Positions 32,675 through 43,219 of a DNA stretch of 52,218 nucleotides are shown piece after piece; the first letter of the stretch is position 1; each line of letters opens with the position of its first letter. Made by a program: the position numbers and the translations under genes. Origin of the DNA: RGIG5299 sp045588575 (GTDB taxonomy: Bacteria > Bacillota > Clostridia > Oscillospirales > RGIG5299). The notes beneath the pieces are model-generated. The model saw only the letters and a program-made list of their open reading frames with translations. It ran no database searches and had not been told where the DNA came from. The stretch lies in contig JAZNEJ010000014.1 of the NCBI GenBank assembly GCA_045588575.1, positions 1 through 52,218 of the forward strand, given 5' to 3'.

Positions 32675-32986
32675 ATGGATTATAAGCACCTTGAAGATAT
32701 CCCGCCGGATATAATCACGCTAATCGGTGGAATTTTTGGCGCTGTTTACTCAAACGAACTTCCGTTTAATGTTCAAAATGCAATCGGAAACTGGCTTCAG
32801 CTTGTAGGGCAGGCAATTTTAACATATAATGCACAACAACAGCTTATAGAAAACGGCGAAGGAAAAATATACGGTAAAGAAAACTCCGTCAAAAAGAACA
32901 CATCGGAAGATATTGAAGTGCTAAAAACAAGAATAAAAGCGCTTGAAAATGAAATAAAAGAAATGAAAAAGTTATTAAATCATTGA
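32675..32986 (+). CDS. Small protein with C-terminal coiled coil, unknown
   Basis: I do not recognise this 103-residue protein. Residues 1-60 are amphipathic to hydrophobic (D-I-I-T-L-I-G-G-I-F-G-A-V-Y-S, then W-L-Q-L-V-G-Q-A-I-L-T-Y-N-A-Q-Q-Q), perhaps membrane-associated. A charged linker follows, then a Lys/Glu heptad coiled coil (about 78-103). AAAGGCGGCGAG precedes the ATG, and the coding pattern looks real. It is divergent from the RluA-type gene and upstream of the cyclophilin gene. Confidence 0.7.
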   Translation: MDYKHLEDIPPDIITLIGGIFGAVYSNELPFNVQNAIGNWLQLVGQAILTYNAQQQLIENGEGKIYGKENSVKKNTSEDIEVLKTRIKALENEIKEMKKLLNH

Positions 32987-33012
32987 TTATCACGCAAAAG
33001 TTATGTTATAAT
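32983..33012 (+). promoter_or_regulatory. Promoter of the cyclophilin gene
   Basis: TTGATT, 18 bases, TATAAT. The -35 overlaps the stop codon of the preceding small gene. Confidence 0.65.
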
Positions 33013-33044
33013 AATGACAATAAACAAAAAAGGAAGATGTTTTT

Positions 33045-33581
33045 ATGAGCGAAAAGAAAAATCCGATAGCAACAATTAAAATGAAAGACGGCAGAGTAAT
33101 TACTGCGGAACTTTATCCCGAAAAAGCACCTCAAACCGTTAGAAACTTTATTTATCTCGCAAACGAGAAAAAGTTTTACGACGGACTTATTTTTCACCGT
33201 TGTATAAGAGATTTCGTTATTCAGGGCGGTTGTCCCCAAGGCATTGGAATCGGCGGTCCCGGTTATGCAATAAAGGGTGAATTTAAAGTAAACGGCTTTG
33301 CTAATGATATTCATCACGAACCCGGCGTTCTTTCGATGGCAAGAGCTCAAAACTACAATTCGGGAGGCTCGCAGTTCTTTATCTGCGCAGGGGATTGCTC
33401 TTTTTTGGATAATCAGTACGCAGGTTTCGGTAAGGTTTTAACAGGTCTTGAAACCGTTTACGAAATAAGCACAACTCAAACCGATATGAGAGATAAACCC
33501 ATTGTTCCTCAACAAATAGAAACTATAACCGTAGAAACTTTCGGTGAAAGCTATCCCAAACCCACAATGCTTGAAATATAA
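33045..33581 (+). CDS. Peptidyl-prolyl cis-trans isomerase, cyclophilin type
   Basis: Single-domain cytosolic cyclophilin of 178 residues that speeds proline isomerisation during folding. Landmark motifs are Y-P-E-K-A-P-Q-T-V-R-N-F (23-34), F-H-R (50-52) with F-V-I-Q-G-G (56-61), and M-A-R-A-Q-N-Y-N-S-G-G-S-Q-F-F-I. F-L-D-N-Q-Y-A-G-F-G-K-V completes the active site. No signal peptide. AAAGGAAG serves as Shine-Dalgarno. Confidence 0.95.
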   Translation: MSEKKNPIATIKMKDGRVITAELYPEKAPQTVRNFIYLANEKKFYDGLIFHRCIRDFVIQGGCPQGIGIGGPGYAIKGEFKVNGFANDIHHEPGVLSMARAQNYNSGGSQFFICAGDCSFLDNQYAGFGKVLTGLETVYEISTTQTDMRDKPIVPQQIETITVETFGESYPKPTMLEI

Positions 33582-33603
33582 TTTAAAAGAGTAATAAATC
33601 ATC

Positions 33604-33642
33604 AAATCGACGGAAGAGAAATCCTCCGTCGATTTTTTTGTT
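33604..33642 (+). terminator. Terminator of the cyclophilin gene
   Basis: ATCGACGGA and TCCGTCGAT form a nine-base-pair stem with TTTTTTTG after it. It also overlaps the end of the convergent valS. Confidence 0.85.
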
Positions 33643-36276
33643 TTAGTTAAGCTTTTTAAGAGATGCCGAAACCTTTTCGAGCATTTCACTGTAACTTGCA
33701 AGCTTTTCTTTTTCTTTATCTATTATATTTTGAGGAGCCTTGGCAACGAAGCTTTCGTTACCGAGCTTAGAATTAACTCTTGCAATTTCAGAATTAAGAC
33801 GTTCAATTTCTTTGGTAAGTCTTTCTTTTTCTTTTGCAGTATCTATAAGCTCGTTTAACGGGATTGATATTTTTGCACCTTCCGAAACTATATCAACTGC
33901 ATTTTCAAGAGAAAATTCGCTGTTCGATACGAATACTTCATCAGCCGATGCGAGCTTCTTTATGAACTCAACGCCTGCTTTAAATGCGTCGGGCTTTTCC
34001 GCAGAAATATAAACCTTTGTTTTTTGAGAGGGAACAACGTTCATTTCGGCTCTTATATTTCTTATTGCTTTAATTGCCTGTAAAACAAGGTCGATTTCTT
34101 CTTCGGCTTCTTTAAAGTTAAGCTCTTCGGAATATTCGGGGTAATCTGAAATCATTATAGATTCACCGGAATGGGGAAGAGTTTGCCAAATTTCTTCGGT
34201 AATGAAGGGCATAACGGGATGAAGCATTTTCATTGTGTTGGACATAACGTAAACAAGAGTCTGTCTTGCAGAAGCCTTAGTTTCTTCGTTGGTGTTCGTT
34301 TCAAATAAGCGAGGCTTAATAAGCTCGATATACCAGTCACAAAGAATATCCCAAATAAAATCGTAAAGCTTGGTGATGGCAACGCCAATTTCGTATTTAT
34401 CAATATTTTCCGAAACTTCGGCTACCATTCTGTTAAAGCGTGAAACAACCCATTTATCTTCGTTTTCAAGTTTTTCGGGAAGCTTAATTTCAGTAACGCC
34501 TTCGGAATTCATAAGAGTAAATCTTGCGGCATTCCATATTTTATTTGCAAAATTACGAGATGCCTCGACTCTATCCCAATAAAAACGTATATCACCGCCG
34601 GGCGCAGTACCCGTTGCAAGTGTAAAGCGGAGAGCGTCGGCGCCGTATTTATCGATAACTTCAAGCGGGTCGATGCCGTTTCCGAGAGATTTAGACATTT
34701 TTCTGCCTTTATCATCTCTTACTATACCGTGAATGAAAACATCACTGAAAGGTTTCTGCTCGGTGTGCTCAACACCGGAGAATATCATTCTGGCAACCCA
34801 AAAGAAGATAATATCGTAAGCGGTAACAAGAACGCTTGTGGGATAATAATATTTAAGGTCGATTGTATTATCGGGCCATCCAAGAGTGGAAAAAGGCCAA
34901 AGAGCAGAAGAGAACCACGTATCTAAAACGTCTTCTTCCTGATGAATTTTAGTGCTGTTACATTTTGGACAAGTCTTAATATCAACCTTTGAAACGGTTA
35001 TTTCACCGCAATCTTCACAGTAGAAAGCGGGAATGCGGTGGCCCCACCAAAGCTGACGCGAAATACACCAGTCGTGAACGTTGTTCATCCATTGGAGATA
35101 GGTTTTGGCAAATCTCGGAGGATAGAAGGTTATCGTGCCGTCTTCAACTATATCAAAAGCAGGCTTTGCAAGCGGTTCCATTTTTACAAACCACTGCTTT
35201 GAGGTCATAGGCTCAACAACGGTTTTACAACGGTAGCATTCGCCGACGTTGTGCTTGATTTTTTCGATTTTAACGAGCAAGCCGAGAGCATCAAGGTCTT
35301 TAACAATTCTATCTCTTGCTTCTTCACGGGTAAGACCCTCGTAAATTCCGCCGTTTTCGTTAATTTTGGCATCCTCGTCCATAATAAGAATTTCAGGAAG
35401 AGAATGACGTTTGCCGAGTTCGAAGTCGTTCGGGTCATGGCAGGGAGTGATTTTAACGCAGCCAGTTCCGAAATCCTTTTCAACGTAATCGTCGGCAACG
35501 ATGGGAATTTCGCGGTTTACAAGAGGAAGCAATATTTTTTTGCCAACAAGATGAGTATATCTTTCGTCTTCGGGGTGTACAGCGACTGCGGTATCGCCCA
35601 ACATTGTTTCGGGACGTGTGGTTGCAATTATAACGAATTCATCAGAATCGACAATGGGGTATTTAATATGCCAAAAGCAACCTTCGTGCTCGGAATATTC
35701 AACCTCTGCATCGGAAAGCGCTGTGCGGCAATGGGGACACCAGTTGATTATTTTATTGCCTTTGTAAATTATGCCTTTTTCATAAAGGTTAACAAAAACC
35801 TCGCGAACAGCCTTTGAACAGCCTTCGTCCATAGTAAAACGCTCTCTGTCCCAGTCGCATGAAGAACCAAGCTTTTTAAGCTGATTTATAATTCTGTCAC
35901 CGTATTGCTTTTTCCAATCCCAAACTCTTTCAAGAAATTTTTCTCTTCCGAGATCGTAACGGGTAAGTCCTTCGTTAACACGAAGATTTTCCTCAACTTT
36001 AATTTGAGTTGCAATGCCGGCATGGTCGGTTCCGGGAACCCATAATGCCTCAAAGCCCTTCATTCTTTTATATCTTATAAGGATATCCTGAAGGGTGTTG
36101 TCAAGGGCGTGCCCCATGTGAAGCTGACCCGTAACGTTGGGAGGGGGAATAACAATGGTGAAAGGTTTCTTTTTTGCATCGGGGACGGAATGGAAATATT
36201 TCTTTTCAATCCATTCGGCGTAAATGCGGTCTTCTACTTCTTTTGGTTCATACTTTTTAGAAAGTTCTTTAGCCAT
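33643..36276 (-). CDS. valS: Valyl-tRNA synthetase
   Basis: Class I aminoacyl-tRNA synthetase (877 residues from the chosen start) that charges tRNA-Val. The HIGH-type motif is P-P-N-V-T-G-Q-L-H-M-G-H-A-L (about 45). The CP1 editing domain contains T-T-R-P-E-T-M-L-G-D-T-A-V. K-M-S-K-S-L-G-N-G (about 525) is the KMSKS loop, and a C-terminal coiled-coil arm (about 810-875) closes the protein. I set the start at the ATG of M-A-K-E-L-S because GGAG lies seven bases upstream; an earlier TTG would sit on the Shine-Dalgarno. The short leader has no T-box. Confidence 0.97.
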   Translation of the reverse strand: MAKELSKKYEPKEVEDRIYAEWIEKKYFHSVPDAKKKPFTIVIPPPNVTGQLHMGHALDNTLQDILIRYKRMKGFEALWVPGTDHAGIATQIKVEENLRVNEGLTRYDLGREKFLERVWDWKKQYGDRIINQLKKLGSSCDWDRERFTMDEGCSKAVREVFVNLYEKGIIYKGNKIINWCPHCRTALSDAEVEYSEHEGCFWHIKYPIVDSDEFVIIATTRPETMLGDTAVAVHPEDERYTHLVGKKILLPLVNREIPIVADDYVEKDFGTGCVKITPCHDPNDFELGKRHSLPEILIMDEDAKINENGGIYEGLTREEARDRIVKDLDALGLLVKIEKIKHNVGECYRCKTVVEPMTSKQWFVKMEPLAKPAFDIVEDGTITFYPPRFAKTYLQWMNNVHDWCISRQLWWGHRIPAFYCEDCGEITVSKVDIKTCPKCNSTKIHQEEDVLDTWFSSALWPFSTLGWPDNTIDLKYYYPTSVLVTAYDIIFFWVARMIFSGVEHTEQKPFSDVFIHGIVRDDKGRKMSKSLGNGIDPLEVIDKYGADALRFTLATGTAPGGDIRFYWDRVEASRNFANKIWNAARFTLMNSEGVTEIKLPEKLENEDKWVVSRFNRMVAEVSENIDKYEIGVAITKLYDFIWDILCDWYIELIKPRLFETNTNEETKASARQTLVYVMSNTMKMLHPVMPFITEEIWQTLPHSGESIMISDYPEYSEELNFKEAEEEIDLVLQAIKAIRNIRAEMNVVPSQKTKVYISAEKPDAFKAGVEFIKKLASADEVFVSNSEFSLENAVDIVSEGAKISIPLNELIDTAKEKERLTKEIERLNSEIARVNSKLGNESFVAKAPQNIIDKEKEKLASYSEMLEKVSASLKKLN

Positions 36277-36366
36277 AATAAACTCCAATCTAAAGGGATA
36301 CTAAAAATCATTGCTACTATTTTAACATTTTATTTTTAAAATTACAAGATAATATATAATATTTTA

Positions 36367-36395
36367 TGGACAAATTTGTTGAAAAAAGGTATAAT
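36367..36395 (+). promoter_or_regulatory. Promoter of addB-addA
   Basis: TGGACA, 17 bases, TATAAT, 23 bases before the addB ATG. Confidence 0.75.
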
Positions 36396-36417
36396 ATTCT
36401 TGCAAGGATGTGAAAGA

Positions 36418-39400
36418 ATGGTAAAAATAATCTTCGGCCGTTCAAAAACGGGCAAAACAACCGAACTTATAAACAATTTAAAGGAAGCACTTTCAATTGG
36501 GAAACAGTGCTTTTATTTCGTGCCCGAACAATATTCTTTAACCTCGGAAAAACTTCTTTGCAAGGAAATACCCGATAAATTAAAGCCTAATCTTGAAATA
36601 ACCAGTTTTAAACGCTTTTCCGAAAACGTTTTTGACGAAACGGGATTGTTTACTCAACGTTCGGTTACAAGGGCAGGAAAAAGCGTTTTAATGTCTATTG
36701 CATTAAAAGAAACCGAAAAAAGCTTAACGGTTTTCGGCCGCCACACCGACGATTCCGGCTTTATAACCGAGCTTATTTCTTTGTTTGATAATATTTCGGA
36801 ATATAAAACCGATTTAAGCGCAGTTGCGGTTGATGAGCTTCCGGGTGTTCGCACCGCAAGCAAAATTAAAGATATTTCAATTATATATTCCGCATATTCT
36901 GCTCTAATAAAAGACGGCGGACTTTCGGGAGTTTCTCTTGCGTCTAAAATAATAGCCGAAAACAAGATGTATAAGGAAAGTGTTTTCTTTTTTGATAATT
37001 TTAACGGCTTTACTCCTGCTGAATACGATATGCTCGAAACTCTTATAAAGCTTTCGGAAAACTGTCTTTTTACTTTTTGCAGCGACTCTTTAGTTGATAC
37101 TACGGGCGGGTTTGGAGTTTATTCCGACGTTATTTCAACAATACAAAAAATAACCGATTTTTGTAATAATAATAGAATTCCTCATGAAGAAACAGAAAAA
37201 ACGCAAAGCTTTTTAAACCCCGTTTTATCTCATCTTGAAGAAAATTTATTTGCCGCAACAAATGCATTTTACGGAAAAACCGAAATAATAGAGCTTTATT
37301 CAACCGATGACGTATTGGACGAAGCAACAGTTGCAGCTTCTATAATAAAAGAGGGAATAGCAAAAGGCGAAAAATATTCCGATTTTGCCGTTATAACAGG
37401 GGATAGGGAAAAGCTTGGATTTGCAGTAGAAACTGTTTTTAACGAATACAACATACCGTATTTTGACGATGCAAGAGCGGTTCTTGCAAAAAAACCGCTT
37501 GCACGTTTTATAATAACGCTTTTAAAAGCTTCTGTTTGGCAAATTAAACCCGAAGACGTTTTAATAATGCTTAAAACGGGAATAATGGGTGCCGATTTTG
37601 ATAAAATAACCGATTACGAAAATTATATATCGTTATGGAATCTTCGTCCGTGGCAAATTGCGCCCAATAAAGCACTTTTAAGAAACCCCGTTAAAGTTTC
37701 ATCGGAATTAACCGATGAGGAAGCTTTGAAATTAAAGGAATTAAACGATTTTAAGAAAAACTATTCCGATATTATTTGGGAGCTTGCCGAAAAGATAAAA
37801 AAAGTATCTCCAAAAGAAAAAATAGAGTTAATTTATGACTTCTTGGAAACAAAAAAAGTTTCCGAAACGCTCAAAAAACAAGCGGAAAAATTAAGAGAAA
37901 ACGGTTATTCTTATCTTGCCGCCGAAGAAGAACAACTCTGGGATTCGTTAATTTCTCTTTTTGATGAGCTTTACGATATTCTTCCCGAATGCGAGCTTGA
38001 TAACAAGCTTTTTTATAATCTTTTTAAAAATGCGCTAACCGAGCTCAGCGCAGGTAAAATTCCGCATTTTCACGAGAGCGTTATTTTCGGCGAAATTGGA
38101 CGCAGTAAAATTGAACGCAAAAAATACGTTATAGTAATCGGTGTAAACGAAGGCTCTTTTCCGAAAGAATCGAAGGAATCGGTAATTTTAAGCGACTTTG
38201 ACATAAAGCTTCTTAAAGAATCGGGAGTAAGCCTTCAGCCCACTGCAGAAGAAATGCAGCTCAAAAACCGTTTAGAAATAATAAACACGCTTATTTCGGC
38301 TGAAAATAAGCTTTATATTTCGTACCATAAAGCTGAAAAAACGGGAAAATTATCATCACCGTCTTTCATATATGAAACAGTTAAAGATATGTTTGAAGAC
38401 TGTGAAAAAGAAAATAAAATTTCTTATTTATCGGAAAAAAATTTATACACTCTTTATGCCAAAGGCAATAAAGAACTTAAAAAAAATCTTTCTAAAGCGG
38501 AGTGCGAGGAGTTAGATATTCGTAAAAACGATTTAAAAACCCTTCTGACGCCCAAAAAGCTTTCAAAAGACGAATTAAAAGCTTATCCGAAAACTTTAAG
38601 TTATACCTCTTTTGATACTTATAGGAACTGCGCTTTTGCCTTCTTTTGCAAATACGGTCTTAAACTCAAAGAAAAAGAAAGCTTCCGAATAAGCAATTTG
38701 GAAGTCGGCTCTTTTATTCATTACTGTTTTGAAACTGCGATGAGAAACGGTTATAACGGCAAAGAATTTAAAGAATTAAACAATAATGAAATTGTTAACC
38801 TTTCAACCGAGCTTGCTAAAAAATATATAGCAGAGCATTTTGAAAATGCATCAGAACAAACCAGAAAGTACGATTATTTCTTTGAAAGAGTTATAGGATA
38901 TTTAACCGACTTATTACTTTTAATGCGCGATGAAGTTAACGAAGCCCTTTTTGTTCCAAGAGATTACGAGCTTGAAATATCCGAGCAAAACGGAGTTTCT
39001 CCCTATTCTTTGCCACTTGCTGACGGAAGACAGATTGTTTTTAAAGGCACGGTGGACCGTGTTGACATTTATGAAAAAGAAAATGAAAAATACATAAGGG
39101 TTATAGATTATAAAACAGGTAAAAAATATTATAAATTAAGCGATGTTATAGACGGATTTAATTTGCAAATGTTTATTTATATGTTTGCAATAGTCCAAAA
39201 CGGCAAAAAACGTTACGGAGAAAATTTAAAGCCGAGCGCGCTTCTTTACAGATACGGCTTCGGCAACACCAAAGAAGAAAGCATTGGAGAATCGGTCTCC
39301 GATAAGGATAAGTTTAACACTTCCGGCCTTTTTGTTAACGACGTTGAAATTCTTAAAGCGATGGATGAGAATTTTTCAAAAAAATATATTCCCATCTCTT

Positions 39401-39681
39401 TAAATAAAGACGGAAGCCTTAAAAAAAGTCCGAGCATTGCAACGCTTGAACAGCTTGGAATGTTGAAAAAATATATAGATAAAACACTTAAAACAATAGG
39501 AAATAACCTTTATTCAGGCGAAATTCCTATAAATCCATTCGAAAAAGGCTGCGAATACTGTAAATATAAAGGATTGTGCGGTTATCCGGAAGGAACACGC
39601 AGAAAACGCACAAAATGCAAAAACAAAGAGTGGGAAATAATTTCCGAAGCTGTTTCGGAAAACACGGGAAGTGAAAAATAA
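36418..39681 (+). CDS. addB: ATP-dependent helicase/nuclease subunit B (AddB)
   Basis: Part of the AddAB helicase-nuclease that resects DNA double-strand ends. The 1087-residue protein has an N-terminal Walker A G-R-S-K-T-G-K-T-T (7-15), a long inactivated helicase core and a C-terminal RecB-type nuclease with D-R-V-D-I near D-Y-K-T-G-K-K. Iron-sulfur cluster Cys are at Y-R-N-C-A-F-A-F-F-C and C-E-Y-C-K-Y-K-G-L-C. I chose the ATG at 36418 because AAGGAT precedes it and the frame upstream lies in the promoter. The stop overlaps the addA ATG by one base. Confidence 0.95.
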   Translation: MVKIIFGRSKTGKTTELINNLKEALSIGKQCFYFVPEQYSLTSEKLLCKEIPDKLKPNLEITSFKRFSENVFDETGLFTQRSVTRAGKSVLMSIALKETEKSLTVFGRHTDDSGFITELISLFDNISEYKTDLSAVAVDELPGVRTASKIKDISIIYSAYSALIKDGGLSGVSLASKIIAENKMYKESVFFFDNFNGFTPAEYDMLETLIKLSENCLFTFCSDSLVDTTGGFGVYSDVISTIQKITDFCNNNRIPHEETEKTQSFLNPVLSHLEENLFAATNAFYGKTEIIELYSTDDVLDEATVAASIIKEGIAKGEKYSDFAVITGDREKLGFAVETVFNEYNIPYFDDARAVLAKKPLARFIITLLKASVWQIKPEDVLIMLKTGIMGADFDKITDYENYISLWNLRPWQIAPNKALLRNPVKVSSELTDEEALKLKELNDFKKNYSDIIWELAEKIKKVSPKEKIELIYDFLETKKVSETLKKQAEKLRENGYSYLAAEEEQLWDSLISLFDELYDILPECELDNKLFYNLFKNALTELSAGKIPHFHESVIFGEIGRSKIERKKYVIVIGVNEGSFPKESKESVILSDFDIKLLKESGVSLQPTAEEMQLKNRLEIINTLISAENKLYISYHKAEKTGKLSSPSFIYETVKDMFEDCEKENKISYLSEKNLYTLYAKGNKELKKNLSKAECEELDIRKNDLKTLLTPKKLSKDELKAYPKTLSYTSFDTYRNCAFAFFCKYGLKLKEKESFRISNLEVGSFIHYCFETAMRNGYNGKEFKELNNNEIVNLSTELAKKYIAEHFENASEQTRKYDYFFERVIGYLTDLLLLMRDEVNEALFVPRDYELEISEQNGVSPYSLPLADGRQIVFKGTVDRVDIYEKENEKYIRVIDYKTGKKYYKLSDVIDGFNLQMFIYMFAIVQNGKKRYGENLKPSALLYRYGFGNTKEESIGESVSDKDKFNTSGLFVNDVEILKAMDENFSKKYIPISLNKDGSLKKSPSIATLEQLGMLKKYIDKTLKTIGNNLYSGEIPINPFEKGCEYCKYKGLCGYPEGTRRKRTKCKNKEWEIISEAVSENTGSEK

Positions 39682-42600
39682 TGCCTAATCTTACAGAAGC
39701 TCAAACCAAAGCAATTGAATACAACGGTTCAAAATCGGTAACGTTAAGCGCGGCTGCAGGGTCGGGCAAAACTTTCGTTTTAATAAACAGAATAATTGAA
39801 AAATTAAAAAACGGCGGAGATATAAGCAAACTTCTCGTAGTTACCTTTACCGTTGATGCCGCAAACGAAATTAAAACGAGAATTTCAAAGGCTCTTAAAG
39901 ATGAGTTGAAAAAAGACCCTCAAAACAACTTGCTTTATATTCAAAGTCAGAAGGTAAAAAACGCTGAAATTTTTACCATAGATTCCTTTTGTCAAAGAAC
40001 ACTTCGCACAGGCTTTGACAAGGCGGGAATTTCACCCGATTTTAAAATTTGCGACAGTGCGGAATATTCGCTTTTAAAGAAACGTGTTGCTGAAGAAACA
40101 GTTGATTTTATATCGGGAAAAGCGGAATACCGTCCTTTGTTTGAGAATTTTCTTTTAGCGCTTAAAAACGATGACGTTGAAGAAATATTAATAAACGCTT
40201 ATGATTATTTTAACCGTTTACCATCTAAAAAAGATTATAAAGCAAAGTGTTTGGAACTTCTTGATGCGCCTTATTCATCAAATGTTTGGTTAAACAAAGC
40301 ATTTAAAGATTTTGAAGAATATTTATTGGCAATAAAAGAAGAGTACATTGCTCTTTATAAAAAAATCACCGAATTTAACGCTGATACTCAAATTGTTTTT
40401 GAACCAATGTATAAAAAAGATATTTACCGCTTTGACGAGCTTATTTTAAATGCAAAAACAAAAAATCAGCAGGGAATAGTAGCAGAGCTTTCAAATAAAT
40501 ACGCTAATTTCCCGTCAAAATGCGAACAAACCGAAGAATATTTTAATTTTAAAAAATTCAGAGAAAAGCTCAAAAAGAAGATAATTGAAAAAACAAACTG
40601 TTTTAAATTAACCGAAACCGAATATTTGCAAAGCAATAAAAAAATTAAAGAAATTTTAAGCTGCTTATTTAATGCGGAAGAAATTTATAAAGAAAAGCTT
40701 TTGGCAGAGCTTAAAGCTTCTAATATGCTTTATTTCGATGAAATTTCAAGAAAATGTTTTGAATTGCTGATTTCCGACGTAGTAAACGGGAAAATAATTC
40801 CCAGCGAAACCGCAAAACAGTTAAGCTTAAAATATGAAGAAATCCTTATTGACGAATATCAGGACACCAACGATATTCAAGATATGATTTTCAGAGCTAT
40901 TTCAAACGACGAAAAAAATATATTTGTAGTAGGCGATGAAAAGCAAAGCATTTACGGATTCAGAGGAACTAATCCGCTTCTTTTTGCTGCTCGTTTGCAA
41001 TCAAAAGACAATGAAAATATTATGCTTTCTTCAAATTTCAGAAGCAGAAATGAAATATTGGAGTTTGTTAATATTATTTTCAATGAAATAATGAGAAAAG
41101 ATACCGGTTTTATGAACTATAAAGAAACCGATATGCTTGTTTACGGTGCTGACTGCTTTAAAGAGGGCAAAGGTAACGTAAACCTTGTTTTAATAAATCA
41201 AAACGAGGAAAACGATGAAGATTTTGATACTGATGACGATGACGGCGAAAACAATGAAAGTAATATCGACCTTTTACTCGAAATCAAATACATAGCAAAT
41301 GAAATATTGCATTTAATTCGTAAAAAAGAAGAAGTTTTTGATAAAAACTTGAAAAAAATGCGTCCGATTAAGCTTTCCGATATTGTTATAATGTCGAGAA
41401 ATTTAAACAATAGGGGAGCGGATATAATTAAAACTCTTTCAGATGCCGGAATTCCTGCATACTGCAATGACGGAACCGATTTTTATGAAAAATATGAAAT
41501 AAACGCCGTACTTTCTTTGCTTACGGTAATAAATAACAATAAAGATAACATTGCTTTAGCGGCAGCAATGAGGTCTCCGCTCTTTGGTTTTACCGATTCG
41601 GAGTTAATGAAAATAAGGCTTTCTCAAAAAGATGAAAAAGAGTTCTATAACGCCGTGTTAAAAGCCGCCGAAACAAATGTAAAGGTTTCAAACTTTATAG
41701 AAAAAATCACGAAATATCGTTGTTTATCAGAAGAATTGCCGGTAAATTCGCTTTTGAATATTATTTACAACGATTTAAAAGCGGAGGCGGTTTTCTCATT
41801 ATTACCCCATGGCGAAGAGCGTTTAAGAAATATAAACGAACTTATTTTTCACGCTGAAGCCTATGAAAAAACAGGGGAAGGCGGTCTGTTTTCTTATATT
41901 GAATACGTTAAAGAATTACTCTCTAAAAAAGGTACCGCCAAAACGAAAGGCACTGTAAAAGAAGGGGATTTTGTAAAGGTTATAACAATACACAGTTCCA
42001 AAGGCCTTGAATATCCCGTTTGTTTTCTTTGCGGTTTATTTAAAAAATTTAATTTCCAAGAGAAAAAAGATATAATTAAATTTAATAAAGACTTCGGTAT
42101 ATCTATGAAGCTTTACGACCTTAAAACCAATACAAAAAAGGCAACGCTTCAAGATGAAACTGAAAAGATTCTTATTTCCGAAACCAATATAAAAGAGGAA
42201 ATAAGGCTTCTTTACGTTGCTTTTACAAGGGCCAGAGAACGTTTATACATTGTTGGCTCAGGTAAAAATATAGCTTCAAAATTAGATGAGTGGACATTAC
42301 ACACTGACACCGTTCCGCCTTGGAAATTAAAAGATGCAAAAAGCTACGCCGATATAATTTTACCGGTTTTATTCAGTCGTAACGAAGTGAAAAAGGGAAT
42401 ATTCGGCAAAAATACTCTTGAAAATCCTTGTAAATTCAAAGCAACGCTTATAAATGAAGAAAACGTAACCGTCGTTGCAAACGCTTTAAAAACTTCAACT
42501 AACGCCTATAATGAAATAAAATACCTATCGGAAAAAGAAATATTGAAAATTCCCGAAAAAATAAGCGTTAGTGAGCTGAAAGCAAGGAAAAACGATACAG

Positions 42601-43181
42601 ATATCAATGAAAGTGTTGTTAAACGCTATCATTTTACTCAAAAACCTCTGTTTCTTGCCGAAAAACAGAACGGACGCGATAAAGGTAATGCTATACATAA
42701 ATTCTTGCGTTATTGTAATATTGAGCGTATTTTAGCATCAAATTCTTCAATTTCAGACGAAATAGAGCTTTTAGATACAAAAAACGTCTTTTCAAAAGCA
42801 GAGAAAAAAGCATTATCGGTAAATGCGCTTGAGGAATTTTTTAAAAATCCTATGACGGCAAGAATTTTTGCAGCCTCTCAAATTTACAGAGAAAAACGCT
42901 TTACAATTAACTTTAAAGCAAATGAAATAGGAATAGACGATTCGTCTGACGATGTAATTGTGCAGGGAATAATAGACTTATTTGTAATTAACAAAAACGG
43001 AATAACGCTGATAGATTTTAAAACCGATAAGGTTTTAGGCAACCCAAACGGTGAAGAACTTATAGAAAAATATTCTGTTCAGCTTGAACTTTATAAGCAG
43101 ACGCTTGAAAGATTGTATGAAAAACCCGTAACAGAAGAATACATCTATTCATTTGCATTGAATAAGTATATAAAACTTTAA
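39681..43181 (+). CDS. addA: ATP-dependent helicase/nuclease subunit A (AddA)
   Basis: UvrD-type helicase with C-terminal nuclease (1166 residues), partner of AddB. The Walker A motif is S-A-A-A-G-S-G-K-T-F (23-32). Motif II is D-E-Y-Q-D-T-N-D, followed by G-D-E-K-Q-S-I-Y-G-F-R-G. The later motifs T-I-H-S-S-K-G-L-E-Y-P-V and L-L-Y-V-A-F-T-R-A-R-E-R-L are intact. The nuclease has G-N-A-I-H-K-F and I-D-L-F-V plus L-I-D-F-K-T-D-K. The protein is of usual length. Confidence 0.96.
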   Translation: MPNLTEAQTKAIEYNGSKSVTLSAAAGSGKTFVLINRIIEKLKNGGDISKLLVVTFTVDAANEIKTRISKALKDELKKDPQNNLLYIQSQKVKNAEIFTIDSFCQRTLRTGFDKAGISPDFKICDSAEYSLLKKRVAEETVDFISGKAEYRPLFENFLLALKNDDVEEILINAYDYFNRLPSKKDYKAKCLELLDAPYSSNVWLNKAFKDFEEYLLAIKEEYIALYKKITEFNADTQIVFEPMYKKDIYRFDELILNAKTKNQQGIVAELSNKYANFPSKCEQTEEYFNFKKFREKLKKKIIEKTNCFKLTETEYLQSNKKIKEILSCLFNAEEIYKEKLLAELKASNMLYFDEISRKCFELLISDVVNGKIIPSETAKQLSLKYEEILIDEYQDTNDIQDMIFRAISNDEKNIFVVGDEKQSIYGFRGTNPLLFAARLQSKDNENIMLSSNFRSRNEILEFVNIIFNEIMRKDTGFMNYKETDMLVYGADCFKEGKGNVNLVLINQNEENDEDFDTDDDDGENNESNIDLLLEIKYIANEILHLIRKKEEVFDKNLKKMRPIKLSDIVIMSRNLNNRGADIIKTLSDAGIPAYCNDGTDFYEKYEINAVLSLLTVINNNKDNIALAAAMRSPLFGFTDSELMKIRLSQKDEKEFYNAVLKAAETNVKVSNFIEKITKYRCLSEELPVNSLLNIIYNDLKAEAVFSLLPHGEERLRNINELIFHAEAYEKTGEGGLFSYIEYVKELLSKKGTAKTKGTVKEGDFVKVITIHSSKGLEYPVCFLCGLFKKFNFQEKKDIIKFNKDFGISMKLYDLKTNTKKATLQDETEKILISETNIKEEIRLLYVAFTRARERLYIVGSGKNIASKLDEWTLHTDTVPPWKLKDAKSYADIILPVLFSRNEVKKGIFGKNTLENPCKFKATLINEENVTVVANALKTSTNAYNEIKYLSEKEILKIPEKISVSELKARKNDTDINESVVKRYHFTQKPLFLAEKQNGRDKGNAIHKFLRYCNIERILASNSSISDEIELLDTKNVFSKAEKKALSVNALEEFFKNPMTARIFAASQIYREKRFTINFKANEIGIDDSSDDVIVQGIIDLFVINKNGITLIDFKTDKVLGNPNGEELIEKYSVQLELYKQTLERLYEKPVTEEYIYSFALNKYIKL

Positions 43182-43219
43182 TAGGGTAGCTTTATGCTCC
43201 TAACCGAAAAAACATACGT

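Noticed and set aside
36277..36417. T-box leader for valS
   Set aside because: Such leaders are common before clostridial synthetase genes, but the gap is shared with the addB promoter, is too short, and contains neither the T-box sequence nor a terminator hairpin.
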